This document shows positions 35,201 to 46,515 of a stretch of 64,000 nt of DNA, piece by piece. The translations under genes and the position numbers were made by a program. How positions within the stretch are numbered: position 1 is the stretch's first letter; the number at the start of each line of letters is the position of its first letter. The stretch comes from Anaeromyces robustus (Eukaryota; Neocallimastigomycota; Neocallimastigomycetes; Neocallimastigales; Neocallimastigaceae), in the NCBI GenBank assembly GCA_002104895.1, contig MCFG01000149.1, forward strand, positions 60,001 through 124,000, given 5' to 3'. Under the pieces are notes generated by a model. That model did no database searches, had not been told where the DNA came from, and saw only the letters and a program-made list of their open reading frames with translations.

Positions 35201-35725
35201 TTTTATAGAAAAAAACACAATACCTTTATAAACAAACTCTACTGCTAGTTTTCCGAATAACTTTTGGGACAACTCCTTTTGGAAGCTACCGCCTAGTCTA
35301 GAATTAAGGAAACTACTTGGAAATTCCCTTTTAGTATTAAGAACACTTTTATTTTGGATTACTTCAAATATTTCTTAGGACATATCTCTCCTTTTGGATT
35401 TATGGATAATCTACCGCTATTTTTAAAGTTTTTCTACTGGTCTGCTAACAGTTTGTGGTCCAATATTTTTTTTTTTTAATTCCTATCTTGATACTTTGCT
35501 CGACCAAATCCTAAAATCAATATAAGTGAATAAACCAATATTATTTAAATAAATCCTATAATCAATATAAATGAATAAATCAATATTATTTAAATAAATT
35601 TTATAATCAAAATAAATGAATGAATCCATACTATTCAAATAAATTCTATAACCAATATAAGTGAATATATCAAATAGTATTTAAATAAATTCCATAATAA
35701 AATATAAGTGAACAAACCAAATATC

Positions 35726-35770
<45 letters not shown>

Positions 35771-36538
35771 TATATATATACTTATATATATAATAATAAT
35801 AAATTCCTTGCCTGAAATATTGGCAAGAAAATATCTTGTGTTTTAAAATTTTGTGTTGTTTCAATTATAAATAAGGAAAATTTATATTCCTTATAACTTA
35901 AAATATTACTTTTATTTCAAGGTCCTTTCCAAAGAAATAAAAGTAATAAGTCCTTCTTTTAAGATTTTTTAAGGTAATTTAGTAAATATACTAGGAGCGT
36001 ATAGAGCTCATACACAGGGTAACGGCGTACATTAACTAGTTTCCGTAGGTGAGAAACTATAGTCGTTAATTATTTGGGTATTAGTAAAGGGCGGTTGGAT
36101 CGAGATTGTGTAAGGCACGCCTTGCCTCGTAATAGGGATTGTTAGTGTGATAACAAGCACGCAATACCGGACGACGGGTTTAATACCACGATAAACTCTG
36201 GCGAAAGACGAACTCCAGTCACCGAAGGCTGTAGGTCGGTCGTGAAAGGTAAAGCGACCTAAATATATATAGTTTTCATTTTTTATTTGAGGTCTAGTAT
36301 ATACCTCTAGTTAGTAGCTTTTGCCGGTTATTTATTGTTGTAAGGCACAAAAAGCGAAATTTTAAATTACCTTTAATTGTCCTAAAATAAACTCTCAAAA
36401 TTAATTTAGTCCGAATGAAATCCAATATCATAATAATAATCATTAGAATAATAGTTTTAGAAATTCAATTAATAATCATTACAATATTACTCAAGACACT
36501 TTCAGCAATCAAAAATTTTTTATAAAAGCAATTAGAAC
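35201..36538 (+). other. Element A leader
   Basis: This is 1.34 kb of non-coding leader. It includes five degenerate 45-bp repeats (35508-35728; word ATAATCAATATAA..GAATAAA), an A run of about 38 bases, and a GC-richer, probably structured block at about 35995-36265 (AGGCACGCCTTGCCT and similar). The gag ATG lies at 36539. Confidence 0.75.
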
Positions 36539-39500
36539 ATGGAAGAAGAAACTTTTAACAATCCCACCTACAAGGACGGATTCGCTGGAGACCGTCGATA
36601 CCTCAAGGGATTCCTGGCAAAAATGGATCTCATTTTTATGATCCATCCAGATAAATTTGCTGAGGATTCAGTAAAAGTCGCTTACCTAATATCCAGACTT
36701 TATGGTTCGGCAATGAATTGGGCTGCCACCTTGCTTGAAAATCGCGACCCGTGTTTGGATAATTACGAAGAATTTGTTACAAGATTTAAAGCCATTTTTG
36801 GGGACTATGACTCTACTTTCATTGCTAACCAGAAATTAAGAACCATAAAACAAAGGCGACTTGGAGATGTAAGAAGTTATATTTTAGAATTCAATAAATA
36901 CTCTGATGAGTCCTCTTGGAATGAAGAAGCCAAGATGGACGCCTTTCTCGTAGGATTGAACGATCAGGTAGCTACACGGATACTCGAAATGTTTCCTGGC
37001 CCTCGTACTCTAATCGCAATGCAAACCATAGCTTCCAGAATAGATAGCCGACTTTCTGCACACAAACAGTTCTTTAATCAACAGAATAAATCAAATAATT
37101 ATAAAAGTAAAAATAATAATATAAAAAAATCAAATTTTTCAAAAAAACCTTCAAATCCTAAATTCCGTGGACCCTTATCAAACGAAGAAAAGGAAAGAAG
37201 AAGAAGGGAAAACCTTTGTGCTTATTGTGGTTCCGCTGAACATTCGCTTGAAAATTGTTCTTTAAAGAACAAATATAAAAAATCGACAACTAGCGCCCAT
37301 ATTTCAAACTTCGAATTTAAACCCAGACCAAGAATCTCGGATCAACCAAATATAAAGCTTCCTATATTCGAATTCAACCTTAAAGTTTCTAATATTAAAA
37401 CAAAAGCAAAAATTCTTCTGGATTCCGGCTCACAACTTAGCTTAATGGACAAATACTTTGTTAAAGAAAATAATATTCCCGTTTCTACTGAAATCACTTT
37501 TCCAAAAGTCTCCGGAATAGGAGGTAATCAATCAGTTATCGGTGAAACTCTTCCAATATCTGTTCAATACAACAATCACATATGCAAAGTAAAGTTTTAT
37601 GTAATCGATCTTCCATCCTATTGTGCTATTCTTGGTGTAGATTGGCTCTCTACCCATAATCCTTCAATCAATTTTGCTACGAAAGAACTCGCATTTAAAT
37701 CAAATCATTGTGTATCAAATTGTCTTGTAATACCAAGTACTTTTACCACTTATATCCCACAAAAGGAAACAAAATTCAATGAAATTAGAGAAATTAAAGA
37801 AATAAATAATAATAATAATGATATAATTAGTGATAGAAAATGTGATAAAATAAATGTTAATGTATGTAATATAATTAATCCGAAAACATGTAATAATTCT
37901 AATAACAAAATAAACAAAGAAATAAATGATGAATTAAAAAATAAAATTAATAGATCTTTACCCAAAAAACTCATTCCATTTAAAGATGTATTTAGTGAGA
38001 TATATGCGAATGAACTTCCACCTCACCGACCTTACGACTGTGAGATCAATTTGTTACCTAACACCCAATTATTCTATGGACCAATTTATCCGTTGACAGA
38101 AAAAGAATCTAAAACTCTTAAGGAATATATTGTAGAAAACCTTGCAAAGGGTTTTATTAGAAAATCTAAATCTCCTGGTGGTGCTCCTGTTTTCTTCGTA
38201 TTAAAGAAAAATGGTGAACTTCGAATGGTTGTGGATTATAGACACTTAAACGACATAACTATCCGTGATTCTTACCCATTACCATTAATCAATGATATGC
38301 TCGAACACTTAGTAAATGGGAAAGTATTTTCAAAGCTCGATCTCCGTTCAGCCTATAACTTAGTAAGAATCAAAAAAGGTGATGAATACAAAACCGCTTT
38401 CACCTGTAAATATGGGCATTTTGAATATTTGGTAATGCCATTTGGCCTAAAGAACGCTCCAGCTGTCTTTCAACACTTTATCAATGATGTTTTAGAAGAT
38501 ATTCTTGGAGTATTTGCCTTTTGTTACATTGACGATATTATTGTTTTCTCCCCAGACTTAGAAACACATTATGAACATCTATCAGAAGTTCTCCGTAGAC
38601 TTAGAAAAGCAGGGTTATTCGCAAAATTGGAAAAGTGTGAATTTTGTGTTCCCTACTTGGATTTCCTTGGGCATAGAATCTCTTGCGATGGCATTTTTAT
38701 GGATCCTAAGAAAGTTTCTTCCATTTTAGAGTGGCCTGTTCCTTTAAATGTTAAACAACTTCAATCATTCTTGGGTTTAGCGAATTACTATAGAAGATTT
38801 ATCCCAGGTTTTGCTGCTATTACACATCCCTTACATTCACTATTAAAGAAAAATACAAAATTCCTTTGGTCAACTGAAACTCAAGATGCCTTTGATAATC
38901 TCAAATCAAAATTCTCTTCTGCTCCTGTTTTGGCTTACCCAAATCGTGATCTACCTTTCCTAGTTGAAACTGATAGTAGTAACTTTGCCATTGGTGCCAT
39001 TCTCTCTCAAACTTCATCCAAGGATAATAAAATTCATCCCGTAGCCTTTTTCTCCAGATCTCTTATTGCTACTGAGAAAAACTATCCTATTTACGACAAA
39101 GAACTATTAGCCATTATCGAAGCTTTGGAACATTGGAGACATCTCTTAAAAGGGACTTCAAAACCATTTACAATTTTCTCTGATCACCGTAACCTTTTGT
39201 ATCAAAAGAAACCAGAAAAAATGTCACAAAGACTTGTTCGCTGGGCTTTGTTTCTGTCGGAATTCAACTTTAAAATAACTTATCGTGCTGGTTCTGCTAA
39301 TGGTAAGGCTGACGCTCTTTCAAGAAGACCCGATTATGCTGCTAACAAAGAAGAATTAGACAATGATATTCCATTTACAGTACTACATCCTGAAAACTTT
39401 TCTACTATGATTTCTTTTGTATCTTTGAATGATCAAATACTTAGTGAATATAATAATGATAAATTCTACAAAGAAACTTGCAACAAACTTAATTCAAGGG

Positions 39501-40837
39501 ATGATCATACCAAACCAAAAGACTTCTATCTTAGCAATAATTTTCTACTCTTTAAAGGAAAAATTTACGTTCCGCCTAGTTGTCGCTCTTCAGTTCTAAA
39601 CATTTGCCACGACTCTCCTTCTGCTGGGCATTTTGGCTTCAAGAAAACCTTCTCTTTGATCAATCGTGATTTTTGGTGGCCTACTATGAGCTCCGACATA
39701 ATAAGCTACATCCGTTCGTGTGAAATCTGTTGTCGCTCAAAGACTCAACGACACAAACCTTATGGATTCCTTAATCCACTTGAAATTCCTGATCGCCCTT
39801 GGACTTCTATTTCAATGGATTTTATCACTGACCTTCCCCCTTCAAATGGTTTCACTTGTATTTTTGTGGTTCTGGATAGATTTTCTAAAATGGGCCATTT
39901 TATTCCATTCCCTAACGTTCCTTCTTCCGAAGATACTGCTCAAGCTTTTATGAAATATATTTTCAAACTCCATGGACTTCCAAATGAAATTTTTTCTGAT
40001 AGAGGTACTCAATTCACCTCCAAACTCTGGACCGCTATTTGCAAATCTCTCAACATTTCGATGAAACTATCTTCACCTTTTCACCATCAAACCAATGGTT
40101 TAACGGAGAGGGTGAACTCCGTTATTGAACAATTTCTTAGATGCTACTCAAACTTTAAAGGATCAAATTGGAATGAATACTTATTTCTTGCAGAATTCTG
40201 TTATAATAATTCGGTTCAAGAATCCTTAAAAAAATCACCCTTCTACGCAAATTATGGCTATAACCCCCGTTTCTCTCCAGCTGTACCAAACAATATCGAT
40301 GTTCCTCGCGCAGAAGAATTAACAAAAAACTTATCCGAATTATTTTTACAACTTAAAGAAAACTTGAAGTTAGCAAGTAAGAAACAAGAAACATTTGCAA
40401 ATAAACATAGGACGAAAGCCCCAGAATTTAAAATAAACGACAAAGTTTGGATCAATAGTTCGCTCGTAATTAGAAATAAGAATAAGAAATTAAAACCAAG
40501 AAAATTAGGTCCATACAAAATCATTAGAAAAGTATCACCTGTTTCTTATGAATTGGAACTTCCAAAAAACATTAGAATTCATCCTGTAATTCATGTTTCA
40601 GAATTAGAACCATATTATGAAGATAAATTCGGAAGAAAACAAAAACCACAACCACCAATAATCGTAAATGAAGAAGAAGAATATGAAGTTGAAGAAATTC
40701 TCGATAAAAGAAAACACTACGGCAAAATTCAATACCTTATAAAATGGAAAGGCTACCCTTTATCTGAAGCTTCTTGGGAACCAGAGTCAAATCTTAATTG
40801 TCCAGAACTACTTAAGAAATTTAACAAAGCAAATTAG
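36539..40837 (+). CDS. Element A gag-pol polyprotein
   Basis: A single uninterrupted frame of 1432 codons from the ATG in AACATGGAAG. In order it contains: gag (about 20-170); a zinc knuckle CAYCGSAEHSLENC (227-240, CX2CX4HX4C); an aspartic protease with LLDSGSQLS (Asp295); an RT from about 520 with YIDD at 663-666; an RNase H (FLVETDSSNFA, YDKELLAI, SDHRNLLY); an integrase zinc finger (HDSPSAGH..., CEICC) and core Asp1094, Asp1154, Glu1190 with the D-D35-E spacing; a GPY/F motif (PRKLGPYKI); and a C-terminal chromodomain ([16 protein letters not shown]). Gag and pol are fused in one frame, as in Tf1 and many fungal chromoviruses. All catalytic residues are present, so the copy may be functional. 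Confidence 0.93.
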   Translation: MEEETFNNPTYKDGFAGDRRYLKGFLAKMDLIFMIHPDKFAEDSVKVAYLISRLYGSAMNWAATLLENRDPCLDNYEEFVTRFKAIFGDYDSTFIANQKLRTIKQRRLGDVRSYILEFNKYSDESSWNEEAKMDAFLVGLNDQVATRILEMFPGPRTLIAMQTIASRIDSRLSAHKQFFNQQNKSNNYKSKNNNIKKSNFSKKPSNPKFRGPLSNEEKERRRRENLCAYCGSAEHSLENCSLKNKYKKSTTSAHISNFEFKPRPRISDQPNIKLPIFEFNLKVSNIKTKAKILLDSGSQLSLMDKYFVKENNIPVSTEITFPKVSGIGGNQSVIGETLPISVQYNNHICKVKFYVIDLPSYCAILGVDWLSTHNPSINFATKELAFKSNHCVSNCLVIPSTFTTYIPQKETKFNEIREIKEINNNNNDIISDRKCDKINVNVCNIINPKTCNNSNNKINKEINDELKNKINRSLPKKLIPFKDVFSEIYANELPPHRPYDCEINLLPNTQLFYGPIYPLTEKESKTLKEYIVENLAKGFIRKSKSPGGAPVFFVLKKNGELRMVVDYRHLNDITIRDSYPLPLINDMLEHLVNGKVFSKLDLRSAYNLVRIKKGDEYKTAFTCKYGHFEYLVMPFGLKNAPAVFQHFINDVLEDILGVFAFCYIDDIIVFSPDLETHYEHLSEVLRRLRKAGLFAKLEKCEFCVPYLDFLGHRISCDGIFMDPKKVSSILEWPVPLNVKQLQSFLGLANYYRRFIPGFAAITHPLHSLLKKNTKFLWSTETQDAFDNLKSKFSSAPVLAYPNRDLPFLVETDSSNFAIGAILSQTSSKDNKIHPVAFFSRSLIATEKNYPIYDKELLAIIEALEHWRHLLKGTSKPFTIFSDHRNLLYQKKPEKMSQRLVRWALFLSEFNFKITYRAGSANGKADALSRRPDYAANKEELDNDIPFTVLHPENFSTMISFVSLNDQILSEYNNDKFYKETCNKLNSRDDHTKPKDFYLSNNFLLFKGKIYVPPSCRSSVLNICHDSPSAGHFGFKKTFSLINRDFWWPTMSSDIISYIRSCEICCRSKTQRHKPYGFLNPLEIPDRPWTSISMDFITDLPPSNGFTCIFVVLDRFSKMGHFIPFPNVPSSEDTAQAFMKYIFKLHGLPNEIFSDRGTQFTSKLWTAICKSLNISMKLSSPFHHQTNGLTERVNSVIEQFLRCYSNFKGSNWNEYLFLAEFCYNNSVQESLKKSPFYANYGYNPRFSPAVPNNIDVPRAEELTKNLSELFLQLKENLKLASKKQETFANKHRTKAPEFKINDKVWINSSLVIRNKNKKLKPRKLGPYKIIRKVSPVSYELELPKNIRIHPVIHVSELEPYYEDKFGRKQKPQPPIIVNEEEEYEVEEILDKRKHYGKIQYLIKWKGYPLSEASWEPESNLNCPELLKKFNKAN

Positions 40838-41036
40838 AAACTTAAATTGAAAAAGAATCTTTAATATTATTATACTTTAATTTTATTAATATCAAACTTA
40901 TTATATATCAATATCAACTTATAATACTTATTATTATTAATATTAAATAATCTTATCAATATCAATATCCAAATGTAATTCTTTATCAATGTAATTTTAT
41001 TAATAAACATGTATATTTTTATATTATAATTTACAC

Positions 41037-41070
<34 letters not shown>

Positions 41071-41162
41071 ATATTGAAACTTTATAAATAAAAAAAAAAT
41101 TTTTTTCTTATTTTAGCCTGATGTTGAGATTCGTCTGGTATCCGAATCCTAGAGGAGGACCA
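40838..41162 (+). other. Element A 3' non-coding region with polypurine tract
   Basis: AT-rich, with a 29-base A run. It ends in AGAGGAGGACCA (41151-41162), the polypurine tract used to prime plus-strand synthesis. Confidence 0.75.
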
Positions 41163-41692
41163 TGTAACGAAACTCATAATCAGTAAATTAGTAACCATGG
41201 TTTAGTGGTTAAATACTATGACCATCGAGCTGAACTCCTTGGGTTCGACTCACACTCATTCTCAATTTATAAAAAATTTTTTATTTTAAGAAAAATTTAT
41301 TATTAATTTCTGTATTTTATTTCTGTATTTTATTTCTGTATTTTATCATAGAAATTAATAGAATAAAATCAGAAATTTTCGGATAAAAATTTTTTATAAT
41401 TTATCCTTTTTCCATAAGATTCTTTTTTATCAAAAAAATTTAAGTTTCGAGAACTTTTTAGAAATTTTTATTATTTTCAAAAAAAAATATAAATAGGTGT
41501 AAAATTCATTAATAAAATATTTTTAAATTCGTGCTTTTATTAATTAGTTTATAAGTAATTTGAAATATTATAATAACCAATTAATAATTAATATTTATAC
41601 TTTAAAATTAATAAAACTTATTTCTAACAAAACATATTTATTTTAAATTACTTTATTGTTTATAAACCTATTGTGTAAAAGCAAACGTTACA
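41163..41692 (+). mobile_element. Element A 3' LTR
   Basis: Same length (530 bp) and, by reading, same sequence as 34660-35189. GGACC of the host element B follows directly. Confidence 0.93.
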
Positions 41693-43843
41693 GGACCTAA
41701 TTTTCTGGGTTTAAATTTTTTATTGCCTTTGTGGATTATTAGTGAGCTGTCCAACCATACTTTATCACCAGTCTTAAAATCTGGAGGTTTTGTTCTATGT
41801 TTATCCGCTTTAATTTTCTGTATTTCTATTGCTTTTCTTAAATTTTCTTTTAATTTTTTGATTAAATCATCAAAGTTTTTGGTAATTTCTTCTGTTCTAG
41901 GAACATTGGATTGGTCTGGAATTACTGGCGAGTGTCTGGGATGATATCCATAATTTAAGAAGAAAGGTGTGTTTCCAGTTGATTCTTGAACTGAGTTATT
42001 ATAACTGAATTCTGCAAAGCAAAGAAATTTTTTCCAGTTAGTATCCTTATAATTAGAGAAGCATCTTATGTATTGTTCTATAACGGAGTTCACTCTCTCC
42101 GTTTGACCAATTGATTGATGGTGATAAGGTGAAGAAAGCTTTAGGTCGACATTCAGGGATTTGCAAAGAGATTTCCAGAATTTAGAAGTGAATTGGGAAC
42201 CTCTATCAGAAATAATTTCTGAAGGGAGACCGTGAAGTTTAAAAATGTGATCTAGAAAAGCAGAAGCTGTGTCCGAGGCAGAAGGAACATTGTGAAAAGG
42301 AATAAGATGAATCATTTTAGTAAGTCGATCAATAACTACAAAAATACAATTAAAGCCATCTGAATAAGGGAGATCAGTAATGAAATCCATAGCAATAGAA
42401 GACCAAGGGTTATTACCAATATTTAAAGGATGAAGGAAACCATAAGGTTTATGACAAGAAGACTTGGCACGACTACAAATTTCGCAAGAACGAACATAGT
42501 CTTTGACATCAGAAGAGAGAGAAGGCCACCAAAAATCACTGGCGATGAGAGCAAAAGTTTTGCGAATACCAAAATGGCCGGCAGAAGGCGAATCGTGACA
42601 TATTTTAATAACAGTAGGACGAGAATTAGGAGGAGTGTAGATTTTGTTGTTAAATAAAAGAAAACTATTACTAATAGAAAATTTCTCAATATGTTGATAA
42701 GGGATAGGAGGTTTCTTGGATTCAATATAATTATAAATTTCGGAGTAAAAATTATCATTTTTATAACCAGAGAGGATATCATCATAAAGAGAAGAATCAG
42801 AGCTAATGAGAGCACAGAAATTTTCTGGTTGCAAAACGGATAATTGTGAATTGCCTATATTGTTAGAAGATTTAGCGTAATCAGAACGTCTAGAGAGAGC
42901 ATCAGATCTTCCATTTGCAGAGCCTGAACGATATAGAATTTTGAAATTGAATTCAGAAAGAAATAGAGACCAACGAACTAATCTCTGAGTCATTTTTTCA
43001 GGTTTCTTTTGGTATAAAAGATTACGGTGGTCAGAATAGATTACAAAAGATTCAGAAGCACCTTTGAGAAAGTGTCGCCAATTTTCAAGAGCAGCGATAA
43101 TTGCTAAAAGTTCCTTGTCGTATATAGGGTAATTACGTTCAGAAGAAGAAAGGGATCTAGAGTAAAATGCTACCGGATGAATACGATTATCAGAAGGATA
43201 TTTTTGGGATAATATTGCAACAATAGCAAAATTACTGGAATCAGTTTCTACAATAAAAGGTAATTCCCTATTTGGATGAACAAGGACAGTGGAAGAAGAA
43301 AATTTAGATTTTAATAAGTCAAAGGTTTGTTGAACATCAGAAGACCAGATAAAATTAACGTTTTTACGAAGAAGATGGTGTAATGGCTGACATAATTTGG
43401 CAAACCCTGGGAGAAATCTTCTGTAATAGTTAACTAAACCTAGAAAGGATTGTAGTTCTTTAATGTTAGAAGGAATAGGCCAATTTAAAATTGAAGAGAC
43501 TTTGTTTGGATCCATAAAGAGGCCTTTAGAAGAGATACGATGACAAAAGAAATCAATAGATGAGACAAAGAATTGACATTTTTCTAATTTAACATATAAA
43601 CTAGCTTTTCTTAAACGAAGTAGTACTTCTTTAACATGTAATATGTGTAGCTTTTTATTAGGGGAGAAGATAATGATATCATCGATATAAGCATAGGCAA
43701 AAGCACCAAGAATATCTTCGAGTACGTCGTTAATAAAATGCTGGAAAACGGCAGGAGCATTCTTCAAGCCGAAAGGCATAACTAAATATTCATAGTGGTC
43801 ATACTTACACGTGAAGGCGGTTTTAAATTCATCACCTTCTTTT
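41693..43843 (-). pseudogene. Element B pol: RT second half, RNase H, integrase (interrupted)
   Basis: The minus strand reads from the RT after SAYNLVRIK (GDEFKTAFTC, VMPFGLKNAPAVFQH, YIDDIIIFS) through RNase H (IVETDSSNFA, YDKELLAI, SDHRNLLY, LSRRSDY). It continues into the integrase (HDSPSAGHFGIRKTF, CEIC, MDFITDLPYSD, ISDRGSQFTSKFW, TERVNSVIEQY) up to PRKLGP, where element A begins. The last residues of the apparent ORF come from A's LTR. The coding part is open over 2.1 kb, so B was in good shape when A landed. The closest relative in the window is A. Confidence 0.88.
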
Positions 43844-44455
43844 TGTAAAGAGTTTGTTTAAATAGATTACAACAACAAATAAAAATACACTAACACAAGA
43901 ATTAAAAAAAAACACGTTAATAAAATTTTGTTTTATTAAAATATAAGTTTTATTAATTATTTTAAGAATTAAAAAATATAAGTTAATAACAATTACATTT
44001 TTTCTAAATTACATAAAATTTTCTTGACTATTTATATTTTTTATTAATTATAATATAATATATTTTTCCTATTTATTTATAATATATTTCTATATAAAAC
44101 TATCCTAATAAATTTTATTTATTAATAAAATATAAACTATAACTAAATTTAGTAAACTAAAATTACTAATTTAAACTAATTACTATTTTATTTGAATTTA
44201 TTCTATTTATTATTTATTTATTATTTTAATATTAATACTATATTTATTATATATTTTGAATTTAAAAACAATGGAAAATTTCATAAATTAAAAGTGAAAA
44301 AATTAATAATTTATTTTGTTTTGAACTTTATTTAATTGATTTAAATTATTGTTTCACAATAATTTTACAGAAATATTTTTTGTAATTCAGTTACTTGTAA
44401 AGTGGCTGAATTTACAATTAAAAGATATTATAATGTGGCGCATAATATCTTTACA
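43844..44455 (-). mobile_element. Solo LTR of the C family
   Basis: 612 bp, TGTAAAG...CTTTACA, with 5-bp target duplication CTTTT (43839-43843 and 44456-44460). On the minus strand it follows the C LTR (TATTATGCGCCACATTATAA, CAGCCACTTTACAAGTAACT). The self-priming word appears as ATAACAATTA (43986-43995 on the plus strand). No internal region is left, so it is a recombination product inserted in the RT of B. Confidence 0.9.
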
Positions 44456-45110
44456 CTTTTATTCGTACTAGATTATACGCTGATCGTAAATCTAGTTTTG
44501 AGAATATCTTTCCTTTTCCTAAGTGCTCAAGCATGTCTTGAATCAAAGGAAGTGGATAGGAGTCTCGAATAGTGATCTTATTTAATTCCCTGTAGTCTTG
44601 ACATAAGCGAAGATCACCATCCTTCTTTGGAACGAACAAGACTGGAGCACTAGCAGGTGATTTGGATTTCCGGATAAAACCCTTCTTTAGGTTTTCTTCT
44701 ATGTATTTCTTAAGTACTTGAGATTTCAGTTCTGTTAATGGATATATAGGACCATAGAATAATTTAGCATTTTCGATAAGATTAATTTGACAATCATATG
44801 GTCGATGAGGTGGAAGTTTTTCGGCAGAATCTTCACTAAATACATCGATAAATTCCATGAGTTCCTTTGGTAAGATTTCTTGAGATACCATGAATGCGAG
44901 CTGTATGAGGGTTTCTTTTGTAGTTAATATTTCTTTTTCAGGATTTTTATACGAAGGTTCGCTTTCCATTTTTAGTTTGAGAAGAAGAATTACATGAGGA
45001 CTCTTTGTCTGATTCAACAAAGATGGGTAGAGTAGTGATTTAATTATTTCGTGTGGATTTATTTTCAATGCGTGGGAAAGCAGAATTTTCTTCTGGGAAT
45101 TCTGGGACAT
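44456..45110 (-). pseudogene. Element B pol: protease-RT linker and RT first half
   Basis: It reads FIDVFSEDSAEKLPPHRPYD, LFYGPIYPLTE, GFIRKSKSPASAPVLFVPKK, LRLCQDYRELNKITIRDSYP and FSKLDLRSAYNLVRIK, and then hits the solo LTR. Removing the LTR and one CTTTT copy would return the frame to GDEFKTAF at 43837 and below, so only the insertion breaks this domain. Confidence 0.85.
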
Positions 45111-45467
45111 TAGTTGGTAATGTCACACAGTAAGTAAGACAATGATCTGACACAAAAGAAATTTTATTATTTGCAAAGTCTATATCTGGATTATGTTCTC
45201 GGAGCCAGTCTAAGCCAGTCTAACCTAATAGACCGGTAGGTCAGTTATATAAAATTGTGTTCTACAAAGATGGTCTTTATATCGAAGATTAAGAGGTGGA
45301 GTTATTCCAAATAAAGCTTGTTTCCCTCCAATTCCGAGTATTTTTGGTAAATTTTCATTAAATTGGTAGGGTAGATTATGGTCATTGCAATAATCTACTT
45401 CGCTATGAAACATCCATTTTCGCTCGTTAATTTCAACTTGATTCATCGGCATATTTATTAAATTCAT
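45111..45467 (-). pseudogene. Element B protease remnant
   Basis: It reads KILGIGGKQALFGITPPLNL and RTQFYITDLPVY, then a small duplication (AGACTGGCTT, 45200-45225 region) with a frame break, then LDWLREHNPDIDFAN and SDHCLTYCVTLP. It matches the flap and C-terminal part of the A protease. The catalytic DSG lies upstream and has been lost: B ends at about 45467, so gag and the 5' LTR are missing. Confidence 0.7.
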
Positions 45468-45740
45468 TTATATACAATAATAATATTCATTCTTTTAATT
45501 ATCAAAATGATAATAATTTTCAAAATAATACAAATAATAATGTGGATAATACAATTAACACAATGGTCACTGCCATCAATGAAAATAATTCTTCTAATGG
45601 TGTTACAAATATGAATAATAGTATTAGTAATAATTTTGGTAATAGTACATTTAATAATAATATTAATAATAATTATATTTGTTACCGTTGCACCTTAAGA
45701 GGACCTAAATCTTCCAATTGTCCTTATACATTCAAATAAT
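45468..45740 (+). pseudogene. Plus-strand gag fragment with zinc knuckle
   Basis: An Asn-rich frame ends in YICYRCTLRGPKSSNCPYTF, a zinc-knuckle-like CX2C...C from a gag protein (the usual His is not evident). The orientation is opposite to B, so it is the remains of another element abutting B's truncated end. Confidence 0.4.
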
Positions 45741-45882
45741 TAGCTGAAATGGAAGAAAAAGGTTTATTCATTTTTTCTTGAAAGTCTTTTGCTGAAAGGT
45801 TTTTAGTTTTTGGTATTTGTCATCTTCGTTAGCAAAATTATCATCAAAGGAATTTGAAGATTCTGATTCTGAAGAGTCGTTA

Positions 45883-46515
45883 TTAGAATTTAGGAACTAA
45901 AGCAATAGAAGATGACCATTCAGAACTGGAAGGTTCAATTAATCTTTGTTCGACAAGTTTTGCAATTATTTCTTGCAAAATATCAGACTTTAACTTAGTA
46001 AGTCTGTAAAATTTTTGCTTAATTGGTTTAGCACCTTCTTTAAGTATTATTTTGTGCGGAGATAAATCTGAAGGTGTTAATTCTTCAATGGAAGTAGCAA
46101 TAATATCAAAATACTCTTGAAGTAAATTAACAATTTTATCACCAAAGAGAGGATTTAATGTTTCATAAAATTGTTTATTTTGAATATATTTTTTAGGAGG
46201 TAATCCTTCAATTTTTTTTAAGTTTTTTTTAGCTTTATGGCGATCTAATGCCTTAATAATACATAATAAATTTTCTTCATTATTATATTCATTATTAATG
46301 GGAGCTATTACGTCTACTAAACCTTTATTATTGAATTTACATAGACTATATAAAATTGGATGAATAAATAAATGATTATCAATCTGAGTTAAGTTAATCA
46401 AAAAATCGTAAAATGAATCTTCATTTTCAACTACTCTACAAATAACTGTTAATTTAAGATTGTTAATATTAATTGGTAACTCTATTACTATATCTTCAGA
46501 ATAAATTTCATTCAT
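45883..46515 (-). pseudogene. Ty3/gypsy protease and RT N-terminus fragment, another lineage
   Basis: It has 210 codons, opening with a protease-like part (VIELPINI, FLINLTQIDNHLF). The pre-RT region follows: YFDIIATSIEELTPSDLSPH, then KQKFYRLTKLKSDILQEII and LIEPSSSEWSSSIALVPK. It stops exactly where RT block A would begin, so it is truncated. The spacing and sequence differ from A-D. Confidence 0.6.

Larger units (their letters stand above)
34660..41692 (+). mobile_element. Element A: complete Ty3/gypsy chromovirus-type LTR retrotransposon
   Basis: The element is 7033 bp with two 530-bp LTRs (TGTAACG...CGTTACA) that look identical by eye, flanked by the 5-bp target duplication GGACC (34655-34659 and 41693-41697). 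It has a self-complementary primer site, a long leader, one intact gag-pol ORF and a polypurine tract. The insertion splits the pol gene of element B inside the GPY/F motif. Identical LTRs and the intact ORF indicate a recent, possibly active copy. Confidence 0.95.

Noticed and set aside
36030-36050. Match GTTTCCGTAGGTGA to the 3' end of 18S rRNA
   Set aside because: Only 14 bases agree and the flanks do not; most likely chance in the GC-richer leader.
41668-41692. C-terminal residues of the B ORF beyond PRKLGP
   Set aside because: These codons lie in the LTR of element A and are not part of B.
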